A stretch of DNA of 64,000 nt from Cornus controversa (Eukaryota > Streptophyta > Magnoliopsida > Cornales > Cornaceae). Under the pieces are notes generated by a model. It did no database searches and was not told where the DNA came from. It worked only from the letters and a program-made list of their open reading frames with translations. Below are positions 49,301 through 61,300 of this stretch, piece after piece. The stretch is from NCBI GenBank assembly GCA_026545225.1, contig CM048845.1, forward strand, positions 107,954,533 through 108,018,532. The letters are read 5' to 3'. The stretch's first letter is position 1. Each line of letters begins with the position of its first letter. Made by a program: the position numbers and the translations under genes.

Positions 49301-52300
49301 AACATACATGTCATATATTCAGTTTTTTCAAACCCTCTCTATTTTAGAGCTTCTATCCATACCTCTTAGTTATTATTGTCCTTGCTCTATTTTCATTTAT
49401 CACAATATAGAAGGGAAAAAAAAAAAGAAAAAGAAAATAAATCCATGCTCTAGTTTCATTAACTAAAATAATATCTCAGCAAATTGCATACACCTTAGAG
49501 TATCATTCTAAATGTGTTTTGTCAGTTCATTAGTAATTGACGCAAAAAGATATGGGCTTAATGTTGATATTTTATGTTGATCTTGAGTAATTGGTAATTC
49601 ACTTGTTCTCCCACTGTTGTAACTATGATTACTGTGCCATCGTACATGTCATTGTCATATCAATATATTCATTTGTTACTCTGTCTTTTCTAAAACAAAC
49701 TATATTATATCTCTAAGGATTCTCTCCTAGGTTTTCTCATAAAATTTGTATCAAGATTTTTTTTCTCTCTCTCTCTGTTCCATTAGTCTTCTCAATATTA
49801 AATAGTTTCCACTCTTGACCCTCCCGGCAAAATTCCAAGTTGATTTTCAAGACTGCAGTTTCATGTGTTAGTCATTGTTCAATTTCTTTTTCCAAAGTTT
49901 CACTCATTAATTTTATACACGATAGTATGTACAATTTTGAATTTCCAGCTTAATTTAATGTATAGGCTAATACTTTTGCATCACTCAGTTGGCATTTTCT
50001 TAGTTATTATTATGTTATTGAACAACGTTGTTAGGCTAAAACACTATCATCCCCCAAGTACTTCCAAGTCTCAATAGGAATGCAATCTAGTCTTAAATCT
50101 ATTCTCCTTTTTATATAATTTAAATTGTATAATTAGATTAAGTTATTTTTTGGTTCATATATTTTAAGGAAGGGGGGGGGGGGGGAGAGGGAAAGAGAGG
50201 TCTGATCCGCTCTTTCTGTTGGGCTGTCTGCCATTGGTATTGTCAGCTGCTTCACTGTCACTCTGGGATAAAATTCAAGGCACTCTTCGTACCCACAAGA
50301 AGCCAATCACAGTTTGTTTGTGGAATGTTAGAGCACTACCCTCCTTCAGCGAATTGTGTGGCTAGGAATGTTGAACCTGTTTAATATTCATTGTCAAAAT
50401 GAACGTGTGAGGGGAACATTAGGTATAGTGCCTATAAATGATAAAATAGGTAAAATAGACTTAGGTGGTATGGTCATATTTAATGTAGACCCGATGATGC
50501 ACCTATTAAAAGAGGAAGAGTTGTTTGTTTAGAAGGTAAGAGGTGTATGGTCATATTCAATGTAGACCTGATGATGCACCTATTAAAAGAGGAAGAGTTG
50601 TTTGTTTAGAAGGTAAGGCCAAAGCTTACGTGGGATGATGTAATTAAAAACGACGTAAAAAACTTAAATTTAAGAGAAGACATGGTGTATAATTGGAAAG
50701 AATGGAAAAAGAGAATTCATGTTGCCGCCCCCATCCATATGGGGATAAAGTCAAGGATGATGATGATGTATAAGCTTGTTCAAGGGGTGTATCTCTAGGA
50801 TTTATTCTTAATTTCTTGCACCTTTGAGAAGCATGAGATATGTCCTTCTAGACATTGTGTGCAGATGATCTCCTTAAATCAAGCATTTTCTATACCCAAC
50901 AGATCAAAGTGGCAGTTCAATCAGAAAGTAAAGTCCAGTTCAGATACTAGCAGTGATGAGTAATGTCATTAGTACCATACACGTAATCAGCTGCTGAAAA
51001 TTTGAAGCCTGGTCTACGTGATAACCATGATTTTCTCATGCCAAAGCCATTATATTAAATTTGTGGACCCATTTTTTTTCTATAATCTTTTAAAAAATGA
51101 AACAGCTCCTTTAAAATTAACTTTGAAGAGGTAAAAAAATCTTGTAATGGTGTTTTTGGGGATCAACTGATAATTCCAGAGTTAGAGAATAATGTGAAAA
51201 GAAAATATCAAATTTACGCTGTCAGAACTTCTTAAAAATAATAATCACGTTCAAGAAATAATTCTGAACCAGGATATACCCATCTCATATAAGGGCTAAT
51301 GTTGTCATCTGTAATGTCAGTGTCCTTGGTGATTCTTGTATTGGTGGGAATTAATGGTAACTGGTTAGTCCCAATGACTAGTGATGATCACCTCATGATC
51401 TTAGTGTTCTGGAACCAATTTGAAGTCCTGCTGTTTGGTTCATGAAGGAATATAAATCAATGTAAAGAAGTAAAGGATAAGTGTAACACCCTCACCCTTA
51501 ACCCAACACAATCTTGTCTGCCTTTGGGTCCCCTCGACCAGAGACTTCCTTGGGGGTCACCCATCCTAGTACTTCTCCCAGTTAAACACGCTTAACTGCG
51601 GAGTTCTGGTGGGTTCACGACTATTACGGCTTTAAAACGCGCTGTGTTATAGAAGGGTGATGAACATACATATAACACTTCACCAGACCCAGGCGATGTG
51701 GGATCGTGACACCCGTAGCCTGCTAGTGTTCGCCCACACTGCACCCGCCCACAGAGGTTGTCACAATAAGGGACCAAGGATTTTAAATCATATATAGGTG
51801 AAGTACTTTAGTACATAAATACCCGTAATTGAAGTGCATAATAACTGATAGGGTCAAACTATCATTCCCTAAATGTTTCACATATGCTGCTGATTACTTT
51901 AGGGTGTTGAGAAGCATGGTTTTTTCTTTTGACAGAATCACATTTCTAGAATAGTAACAGCATCAGCTATTCAGATATCGTTCTTTGTTTAAAGCCTGAA
52001 ATTGTAGTTCCATTTTTTTTGATTGAAAATGGCTAACTTCTTATTATTTTATCTTATCTTCTAGGATTCCCAATACTCGGGGTTGAGTGGCAGAAGATGG
52101 AGAATCCTGATTTGCGTCTGGCAATGGGGATGAAACCTGATCAGAAGGGTGTTCGTATCAGAAGAATTGATCCTACTGCTCCAGAATCTAAGGTTTTGAT
52201 GCCGAATGATATCATCCTCAGTTTTGATGGGGTTGATATTGCTAATGATGGAACGGGTAAGTGTCCTGTTCTTCCCTAGCCAGCTAGCCCAAATATTTTC

Positions 52301-55300
52301 TTGATTTTATCTTACACTTTTTTGGGTATCATGTACCAGAGTTTAGACTCACACTTGTATTCATGTATGTTCTTGCTTCTAAGTAAATCTGGTTTGTCCA
52401 GTTAAACTTGTTTTTCCTGCAGCATAGTAGTTTATTCATGATATTCTTATTATTTCAGTCACTTCCTTAATTTTATGATTTTTTTTCATTGTCTAGTAAC
52501 AGCAAATATTTTTTTCTTTTGAGATCTCTAATCTTCTTTAAGGTCGTCAAATCGTATTACTATATCAGTTGCTGTTGTCTTTTGATAGAGTTAACTTCAC
52601 GCTTTGTTCTAAAGTGTGATAATCTTTATAAGTTTCAAGGGATATGTTTTCTGTTGAAGGATTTATATATTTAAGTTACACCCTCTCTAACAGTTTAAGC
52701 TTTTAAAGTTGATGGTTGTGAACATGGTATCAGAACCAAAGGTTTTGAGTTCAAACCTCACCGTCACCCTGATAATTAAAATTGAAACACGTGTTGGACC
52801 AAAAGAAGGTCACACGTGAGGGGACGTGTTGAAGGACTTATATATTTAAGTTACACCCTCTCTAACAGCTTAAGCTTTTAAAGTAGATAGTTGTTAACAT
52901 TTTCTTTGTAAGGGCCCACCAAAATTTACCCCTTGGTACTTTATCACGTGCATTCTTTAATCTATGAAAACTATGTGCAAGTCTTTTTGTTTACTTCTAA
53001 ATCTTCTATTAATTGTCTAATTAAATCAATGGCCTCTATAGTGGACATTGTATATTCATTTCTTAGTCTTTGCTCTATAACCCTTTCCTATAATTTTGAC
53101 TCATTAATTCAATTCCTCAATGATTACGAGAAATTTGAATATCCCCTTTATTTTTATAAATTGCTTGTATATTAGTTTTTCTCCACTCATTAAGCATCAT
53201 TCCTTCTTTTAGAATTTTATTTAATAAATTTGTTAGTAATTTAATTTATACTTTCCCTAAAGTTCTCCATGTTTGGATTGGTATATGAAGCAAACAGAAA
53301 AACAAGAAGTCCTCTTGCAGTGGTAAGATGGACTAGGGTTACTCCAATCAACGTCAGAGCCAAGATTTCTAAAGGGAAATTTGGGAAAAGCCTATGGAAT
53401 ACTTTATAAACTGATATCTCAAAATTATATTGATTTAATACTTGGTTACAGAAGATAAGATAGTTGACCCTTATATAAGGGCTCTATTAATGACACCTGA
53501 CCTTTTCTAGGCTGACTTTCAAACTCCCCAAAAAGCATTAATAACAGTTCCTATTCCTTTTCCCTTACATATTCAGATTCCCCACAAAGTAATTACTACT
53601 TAATAGACTTTGATTACACTTTCCAAGACACTACCATTAATGATTTGCATCAGACCCTCCTCCTTGGAGAAAACTCGCTCTTAAGTTCGAAACAATTTAC
53701 CACAATCAAGGAAGAACCTGAGTAAAGCTTTCCATCCTTTCTTTCTTCTTTTCCTTACTCGAAGAAAACACAATAATCTTCTTTCACCAACAAAGAAGAC
53801 ATTTTCAACCTCTTGCCAGCTACTATAATAATCGTCTGCACATAAAACGTGCTTGTACTTTTGCAAGGCTTGTCTCATTTGACTGATCTCATTCTTGAGT
53901 GGATCACTTTCATACAAGTGGCAACTGCACATGGTAAGAACATCCAGAGCAGCATCCACTTCCCATCTGTGCAAGTATATGAGGGCATGTCTAGCTGCCA
54001 GCTGTTTATCCTTCAGGTGTAGACAATACTGCCAACTATTGCTCCAAATGCCATGACCAGCATAACCTTGAGATTGCCCATAAACAAGTATATTTTCATC
54101 GACGCATTCAATTAGTAGCTGAAATAGCCGGTCTGAAGCTCCATTGCATAAACAATGATCCGAAAGAACAAGAGCATCGATTAATTTTCATTCATCAATC
54201 AACTGCTCCATTGCTGTTTCATAGGACCCTTCATTCTCCCAATCAAAAGAAACGAAAACTGTCTTACCAAATTCAGCAAGTTCAGATTTTGGAGAATCAA
54301 GCGAAGGATCAGGAGATAGTTGAGGTCTGGCAAAGCAGTTGATATGGTAGATCTAGCAGCGATTTCATCAACTTCTGACTCGGTATTGCTATCATGTTAA
54401 CGGAATTGCTTGATTGCAGTTCTTACTTCGTGTCTAACAACACCATCTTCTGTTGTACGTTCAGGGGTTATAGCAAACTCGGAAACTCAATGAAGTTTAG
54501 TTTGCATTTGTATGCAATGGTTCAAAGTTGGAAGCCTTTCAGATTGAACAAGAGCAAACTCATAGAACAACCTGTCAGCATCAGGTGTCTGTAGCAAAAG
54601 CAATCCATCATTTGAGGAACCACATGTGGTTGAATTGTTACCATGGTACAATAAACTACTCCCAAACACACATGCCAACACAGCCCTTACTAGAGATAGT
54701 TTAACAAAATGCTTCACTATGTCTAGCTGAAGAGGGTGCAGAGGGATACCCGGTGCAGCTGAGGAACAGCCATAAGAATTTGGCTTAGTTTCTCTAGAAG
54801 AGAGGGAAAGATACTTACTTTCCAGGCAACTGTTAGAATAACTGAAAATCACTGGAATGCATTCCCAACCATGACCAGACCATGGAGGATAGACAAGAGG
54901 TACTGTTGTGAAAAACAACCGCGAACCAAGCATAATCACAAAACACGACACAAAACGAAACAAGCATAACACACAGAACACAAGAATTTAAGTGATTCGG
55001 CGATGTGTCTACGTCTACGATGAAGATCCGGCGAAAGTTTTCACTATGCGAAAATTAGGAGATTACAAGTTTCAACCCCAAACCCTAACTCTCGCTCTCT
55101 CTCTCTTTCTGTGTTTTCAGTGTTTTTTCTTGTTTTTCACTCCAAACCCTTAGATGCCCTTATATATTGGGCTATAAGAGAGTCCTAATCCGGGTCCAAA
55201 ACCCGCAAGCGAAAAACGGGTTGTAAAATTTTTCGGGTCGCGTTGGACTAAGACAAAATTTGGGCCACAACATAACAGGTACACGTACTGAAATTACTCC

Positions 55301-58300
55301 GTAGAGAAAATCATCACACACAATTTCTGCTACCTTTTCAACAGCATCAGTGCTGCTTGGATAAAAAACCAGACGGGTTAAAAAGATCTTTAGGGAACTT
55401 ATACATGAGTGAGAAATAGTTAAAATCATGAGTTGTACCAGTCCCTTCAACTATGTTAACTATTGCAGCAAGACGGCGCATAAATTGTGATAGATAAATT
55501 GTGGGCTTGGTACTCAAAGGGCCAAATAATCTCTTTCTAGCATCTTTGATGTCATAAACCAGCAGGCTGCACATTACTTTTACCGGTTGATAAACTGATT
55601 GATGCCTGTTTGATAGCTCTTAACCCAAGTCCTAAAACTCTATCCTTTTCATTGTCTAGAAGAACTTTCCTATCAGGATATGAACCATCCCCTTTCGTAT
55701 CATATCCTTCTGTTTCTTCATCAGCGACAGCCCTTGCAAGGTTGTGAAGCTTACCACTTAGAAACTGCCGCTTCCCCATGTGAGCAGCTTCAATTATTTG
55801 ATGCAACAGAGCGAGGGCATGTTCCCTATTTCCTTACCCGTGAGACTCTTTTGATGAAGAAATGGTAATCTCCCCAGATAAGATGGCCTGAAGAGCTGGA
55901 GGTTTATTCTCAAATCTGCCATATGCAGATTTAATAATGTCAGCTGCCTCAGCTTTTGACACTTTGTTTGCTGCTTCTTCTGACTTCTCCTCTTCCACAT
56001 TTTTTTCTTCATATTCCGGTTGATTGTTGTCAATTTCTGGAAACAATGAAGTTGAATGTATCCCCATGATCTCATCTTCTTCATCTATAATTCCAAAAGA
56101 TTCATCAAATGTTGAGTTGATATCAACATAATTCCCAAGATCTTCCTCAACCAAGAGTTGTTTTCTGTCAATATTGTGGCTGTTTTCATTTCTAGGGAAC
56201 TTGGCAGACTTGAATCTTGAATCCTCACATGTGTAGGACCAAAATTCAGGTTCTTTAGTACGTTTCACCGTTGATGTGCATGTGCTTTGTGATCTGGCAG
56301 TTCCTTGTTTTGGACTTCTAGACTGAATATGGCAATGAAATTGATGTTGTTTTAAAAGTGTAAAATAAATCGTAAGTGTACGAATCTATTGAAGTATAGA
56401 TCGGCAAGAACGAGGTCGAACCCAAGGGAATGCTTTGAGAAGGAAAACTAATACAAATTCAAATTAATTTAAAACTAATTTAGTTTAAACAAAAGTTGGT
56501 TGATTTGAGAGAAATTAAACTAACATGCAAATAAAATAACACTATTGAAATCAAATAGAGAAAATAACTAAGGTGTCGGATTTCACCACCATTAAATCCA
56601 TGAAGCTTCTAATATTCATTTATTAATCCCCAAATTTAGAGTAGCAATCAAGAAATCAATCTATTGCTTACTCAAGATTTAACAATAAAGCACTATGAAA
56701 CATATATTAAGAAGGTAGATTTTCCTTCGCTTCACTAGTGTAAAATTCTAAGCATCTTATGAATCTAATTTATTGAAAAACATAAGATCAAAGATTATCA
56801 CTTTTAAGAAATACAAACCTAAGCTTAGATTAATTATAATACTTTATAACTACCACATATACATGATATAGATGGTGAAAGAACTATAAAATAATTAATC
56901 ACAAGAAGCGAAAATCATAAGCATTTAAATCATACACATGGGAATCAATTAATGAATAAAAGAACTTCACTTCATTAATGGAGGTTTCCTCCTCAACCCT
57001 AGTTGAGGAGTTTAGTTACACATGGTAGAAGAAGATAACAAATAAATAAAAGACATAATAAAATAAATAAAACCTAGATTGTCTCTGTCTTCTCTGCCTT
57101 GGCCTCCACTTGTTTTCTCCTCCTCAACCCTACTCATCTCTCTCTCTTATATAGAGGTCCTCTAGGGTGTTCTCAAAGTAAAAGAAAATAGGAAAGTGTT
57201 TAAGAGAAAATCTGCCAGAATATTTTTTCTGAATTGAAATCCAATTTTGACCTTGAATTAGTGTGATTCACGAAATTTTCATGAAATACAAATATCTCCA
57301 GAATCGAATTTCCTTCAACCAACGCGGAAATCAAGTCGAATTGAGGCTCAGAAATAAGACTTTCGGGCCGTTTTCCAAAACGGGATTAAAACTGGATTAT
57401 GCGCAGAATTGGGTTTCAGGCCTGGAATCTCCTTAAGCAATTGTAATTCTCTTGGACCATTTCCTTCGGCTATTTTGAATTAAAATATAGAGTTGAATGG
57501 ATTCATTTGATGTAGGCTTCATCTAACCCTCTTAAATGTCTTCTTTAAAAGTCCAAAAATCATGGTTTTAACTGAAATAATCATTAAGACCCTGAAAAGA
57601 CAAAAAATATAAAAATAGAGTAAAATCACAAATAAACTATCACAAAGAGAATAAAATATGCAAATTAAGAGACTAGAATGCATAACATTCAACGCCAATC
57701 AGAATTCTCTATCGAGCAGGCTGCATTACCCAATTTTCACCTTGATATGCCTTTGTTTGCTGCCCTCTTTGTCTCCCAATGTCCAGTTTATGTGAAATGA
57801 TTCCATATTGTTCTAATAAAGTACTCAATCGAGAAATTTGGTGTTGCAGATTTTGAAAGTTTTCTTTTGTGGCTATCTTGCTTCCTTGCCTAGCCATTGA
57901 TCCGCAGTAATCACAGATCTGCAGGAAAGGAAAGGCTCTAATACCACTTGAAGCAAACAAAAAAACAGCAAGTCCTCTTGCAGTAGTAAGATGGACTAGG
58001 GTTACTCCAATCAATGTCAAAACCAAGATTTCTAAAGGAAAATTTGGGAAAAGCCTGTGGAATACTTTATAAACTGCTATATCAAAATTATATTGATTGA
58101 ATACTTGGTTACAGAAGATAAGATAGTTGACCCTTATAAGGGCTCTTTTAATGACACCTGAACTTTTCTAGACTGACTTTCAAACTCCACAAAAAGTATT
58201 AATAACAGTTCCTATTACTTTTCCCATCATACATATTTAGATTTTTCACACAATAATTACTACTTAATAGACTTTGACTACACTTTCCAAGACACTACCA

Positions 58301-61300
58301 TTAATGATTTGCATCAGTATATTATCAGGTCCTACCGCTTCATTTTTACCCATTTTTTTAAGTGCATCCTCTGTCTCTCCATCTTTGTCTCTCTATTATT
58401 TATCCTATTTACCAATCCTATTTTAGGTTCTTCCTTGTGATTACTTCTTTAGAATATTCTTCATTTAATAGTTGTTAAAAGTATTTTTTTCATATACTTG
58501 ATATGCAATTTCTTTAACTAATATCTTTTGATTTACGTCCTTAATGCATCTAATTTTATTCATATCTCTAGTCAACCTATCTCTATTCTTTTCAGCTTGT
58601 AAATCTCTTTTTCACCTTCGCTTGAATCTAAATTTTCATATAAATCATTTAATGAATTTTCTTTAGCTTTATTTACCAACTTTTTAGGTTTATTTTTGAT
58701 TTTTTTTAGTAGTTTTCTAAGTCCTGCTTTTTGGTTTTCTGCCCCCATCCTTAAAACTCTCTTTATTTTGTATTACTTGTTGTTCTTCATCACCATATTC
58801 CTTCTTGCTTTAGTTTTTCCAAGTCTCCTTCACTACATTCCTGATATAATTTTTCATTTTAATCATATATTGTTTACATTGTCATCCCAATTCCATTACT
58901 TTTCTTGTAATAGTTTTTCTCTAATGCTACCCTGTGAATTCTTTCCATCTTATTTGTTGATGCCCTCTCTTGCTTTTTGATTCTTGAATCCTTTAATTGA
59001 CAGGTCTAAATTGTCTAATAACAATAACTAATGTTGATTTGTTAAACTCTCACTAGGAATTACCTTACAACCTTTACACATGGTCTATTCCCTTATTTTA
59101 TTTAAAAAAAAAGTAATTTGTGTTTTATTTAAACCACTCTTAAATGTCATTACATGCTCTTTTTTTTTATTTTTTATACATGTATTTGCTATAACTAATT
59201 CATTTGATTTTCCAAATTCTAAGAGCGTTATCTTCATTTTTTTCACCAAAACCATATCCTCCATGAATTTGTGTGTATCTTGTTCTCTAAACTTCGACAT
59301 GATCACTGAATTCACCTCCTATATGTACTTTCATGACTTGGCATAATTTGTATTATTTCATTTGGCAATTCCCAAAATATCCTTTATGTGTTCTATCTAA
59401 TGCTCTGCATTTATTTAACACCATAGTATCTAATAATATTTTATAGTTAATTAATCTATCTCATTCTTTCTAACTCTTAGAACTTTATTTCTCATGTAAT
59501 TGTCTACTACCTATGAAGCAGGAATTCCTCTCCCAAGGCCCCGTGGCCGTATTGGACACGTGTCCAGTATGGATATGCCAAGACATGTGTTCGATACTCC
59601 TTGGAAGTATCCGTTTTTTTTAAATAATTTTTTAATTTCGGATATGGCTGGGATACGCAAGGATACTCGGGGATATGCCGAGGATACTTTTGGGATACAC
59701 TGAGAATACTTCTGGGATATGCAATGCAAATTTGAATTTTTTTTTTTTTTTTTAAAATGGGGGTCAGATTGTGATATTAAAAAGTTAGATAGGTTAAAAA
59801 GTAGGGCTCAAATTGTAAGGTGGAAGGAAAAGTCTGTAAGAACTTGAAGGTGTGAAACTAAATCATGTGTTATATTATTATTTATATATATATATATATA
59901 TATATATTTTGCCTTATCCTGCTGTACCTGTATCCTTTTTTTTTTAGATTTTTCATATCACCGTATTCGTATCATATCGTATCCGTATTCCGTATCCGTG
60001 TCCGTGCTTCATAGTCTACTACTATACTTGTCCCATTTCTATGATTATCTTTATCACCTGAATAAAAAAGTTTGTATCTTCTTCAATTTCTCTAGCCTTT
60101 TCTCCTTTCCATTTATTTGCTTGTAGACAAACTATGTTGATGTTACTTCTTTTCAATGTGTCCATAAGTTCATTACACTTGCAAGTTATTTTCCTCATAT
60201 TCTATTAAAATATACTACGAAACTTGAAATACGATCAGCTATCTAATATCAGTGTTACCCTCTACTAACCTAATCATGGGAGTTGCAGTGTGCTGTTGGG
60301 ACAAGAGTGTGCAGAGGACAACAAAAGCTAAACAAATAAATAAGTTCATTAAACTAGAAATAAATAAAAGATCACAATGGAGTAAGTCAGCTGGTGGAAT
60401 ATTCAGCTTCACATTTGATATGATGAAAAAGTTTATTGGATGCACTATCATGGTGTAAACCATTGCCTGTTTTGGATGCATATATATAGATCTTCCTTAT
60501 TCTATCAATTTTTCACCATTAAATCAGTTGTTCACCGAGAATACAGCACCATCTCAGGATTTTTGGTGGAAGCAGTTATTATTTCTCCCTAACAAATCAT
60601 AGTGTTGATTTGTGTTTTTTCTAGTCAATAAATTATGGAAAAATTACACCGACTTCTCCTAAAATTAGGCATAAATAATTATAGAGACCTCCCTTATAGT
60701 TTTAAAAATAACACTGACCTCCCCTCTCAGTTAACTTGTTAGACATTGGTAACGGAATACATAAAATGGCTTTTTTACCCATAACTTATTTAATACTTCT
60801 TTCTTAAAAAATAAGGTTAATTGCAAAAAAAACCCTGTCCTATATAAGTTCTTGCAAGTTGCCCATACATTGCAACTTGCCCCCTCAACTATTGAAAATG
60901 TTACAATTTGCCCTCTCTAAAGGGAGGTATCCTGCAACATTTTCAATAGATAATGGGGCAGATTGCAATGTAGGGAGCAACTTGCAAAAACTTGTATAGT
61001 ATAGGTGGGTTTCTTGCAAATAACCCTCAAATATATCAGAAGTCAATATAACTTTGAAGGACTATTTTGTCCTCCATTTCATTCTTTGTTTTCCTTTTGT
61101 TCCACTGCGTTCCTCTCTCTATTCATCCCCCCCCCCCCCCCCCCCCCCCCCCCTCTTAAAATAGAAGAGAGAAAACTTGCACACACTCTCTCTTAAATAC
61201 ATCACTGTAGCTGAGGACTTCGATTGTGTTTCGTCGGACGCCGTCGCAACTTTCAGCTACAGTGAATTGCTAATAATTCACCTTTGGAACATTTTTAGCT

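Larger units (their letters stand above)
53286..58316 (-). mobile_element. gene-capturing LTR retrotransposon, 5.03 kb
   Basis: LTRs of 367 and 368 bp (53286-53652 and 57949-58316), TGAAGCAAAC to GATTTGCATCA on the + strand. Perfect TSD GTATA (53281-53285, 58317-58321). On the minus strand, TGGTATTAGAGCC lies two bases inside the right-hand LTR (PBS, one change from tRNA-iMet), so transcription is leftward. No RT, integrase or protease was found. The interior holds a short gag-leader-like ORF (57898-57712), a nested non-coding repeat (about 56345-57687), and an intron-free piece of a host gene (53653-56330), itself split by a solo LTR (54904-55277). Confidence 0.9.
52900..60230 (-). mobile_element. 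RTE-like LINE, interrupted by an LTR element and a MITE
   Basis: The minus-strand pieces are collinear. The endonuclease region at 59315-59085 reads [15 protein letters not shown] then [15 protein letters not shown]. The RT start at 58345-58317 (GPDNIP-type) continues at 53285 (QTWRTLGKV), then YKNKGDIQ and [10 protein letters not shown] by 52905. Two insertions split it: the LTR element 53286-58316 (TSD GTATA) and the hAT MITE 59511-60014 (TSD TCTACTAC). The miniature LTR element abuts its 3' side. Stops show it was already decaying. Confidence 0.75.

Noticed and set aside
51545-51620. Genuine 5S rRNA gene
   Set aside because: Only part of 5S is recognisable, with substitutions, and it lies within an LTR flanked by a 5-bp duplication; it belongs to Cassandra.
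53681-56268. A separate functional host gene on the minus strand inside DEG9 intron 4
   Set aside because: The frames are broken by stops and shifts, there are no introns or start region, and the whole piece lies between LTRs with a target duplication.
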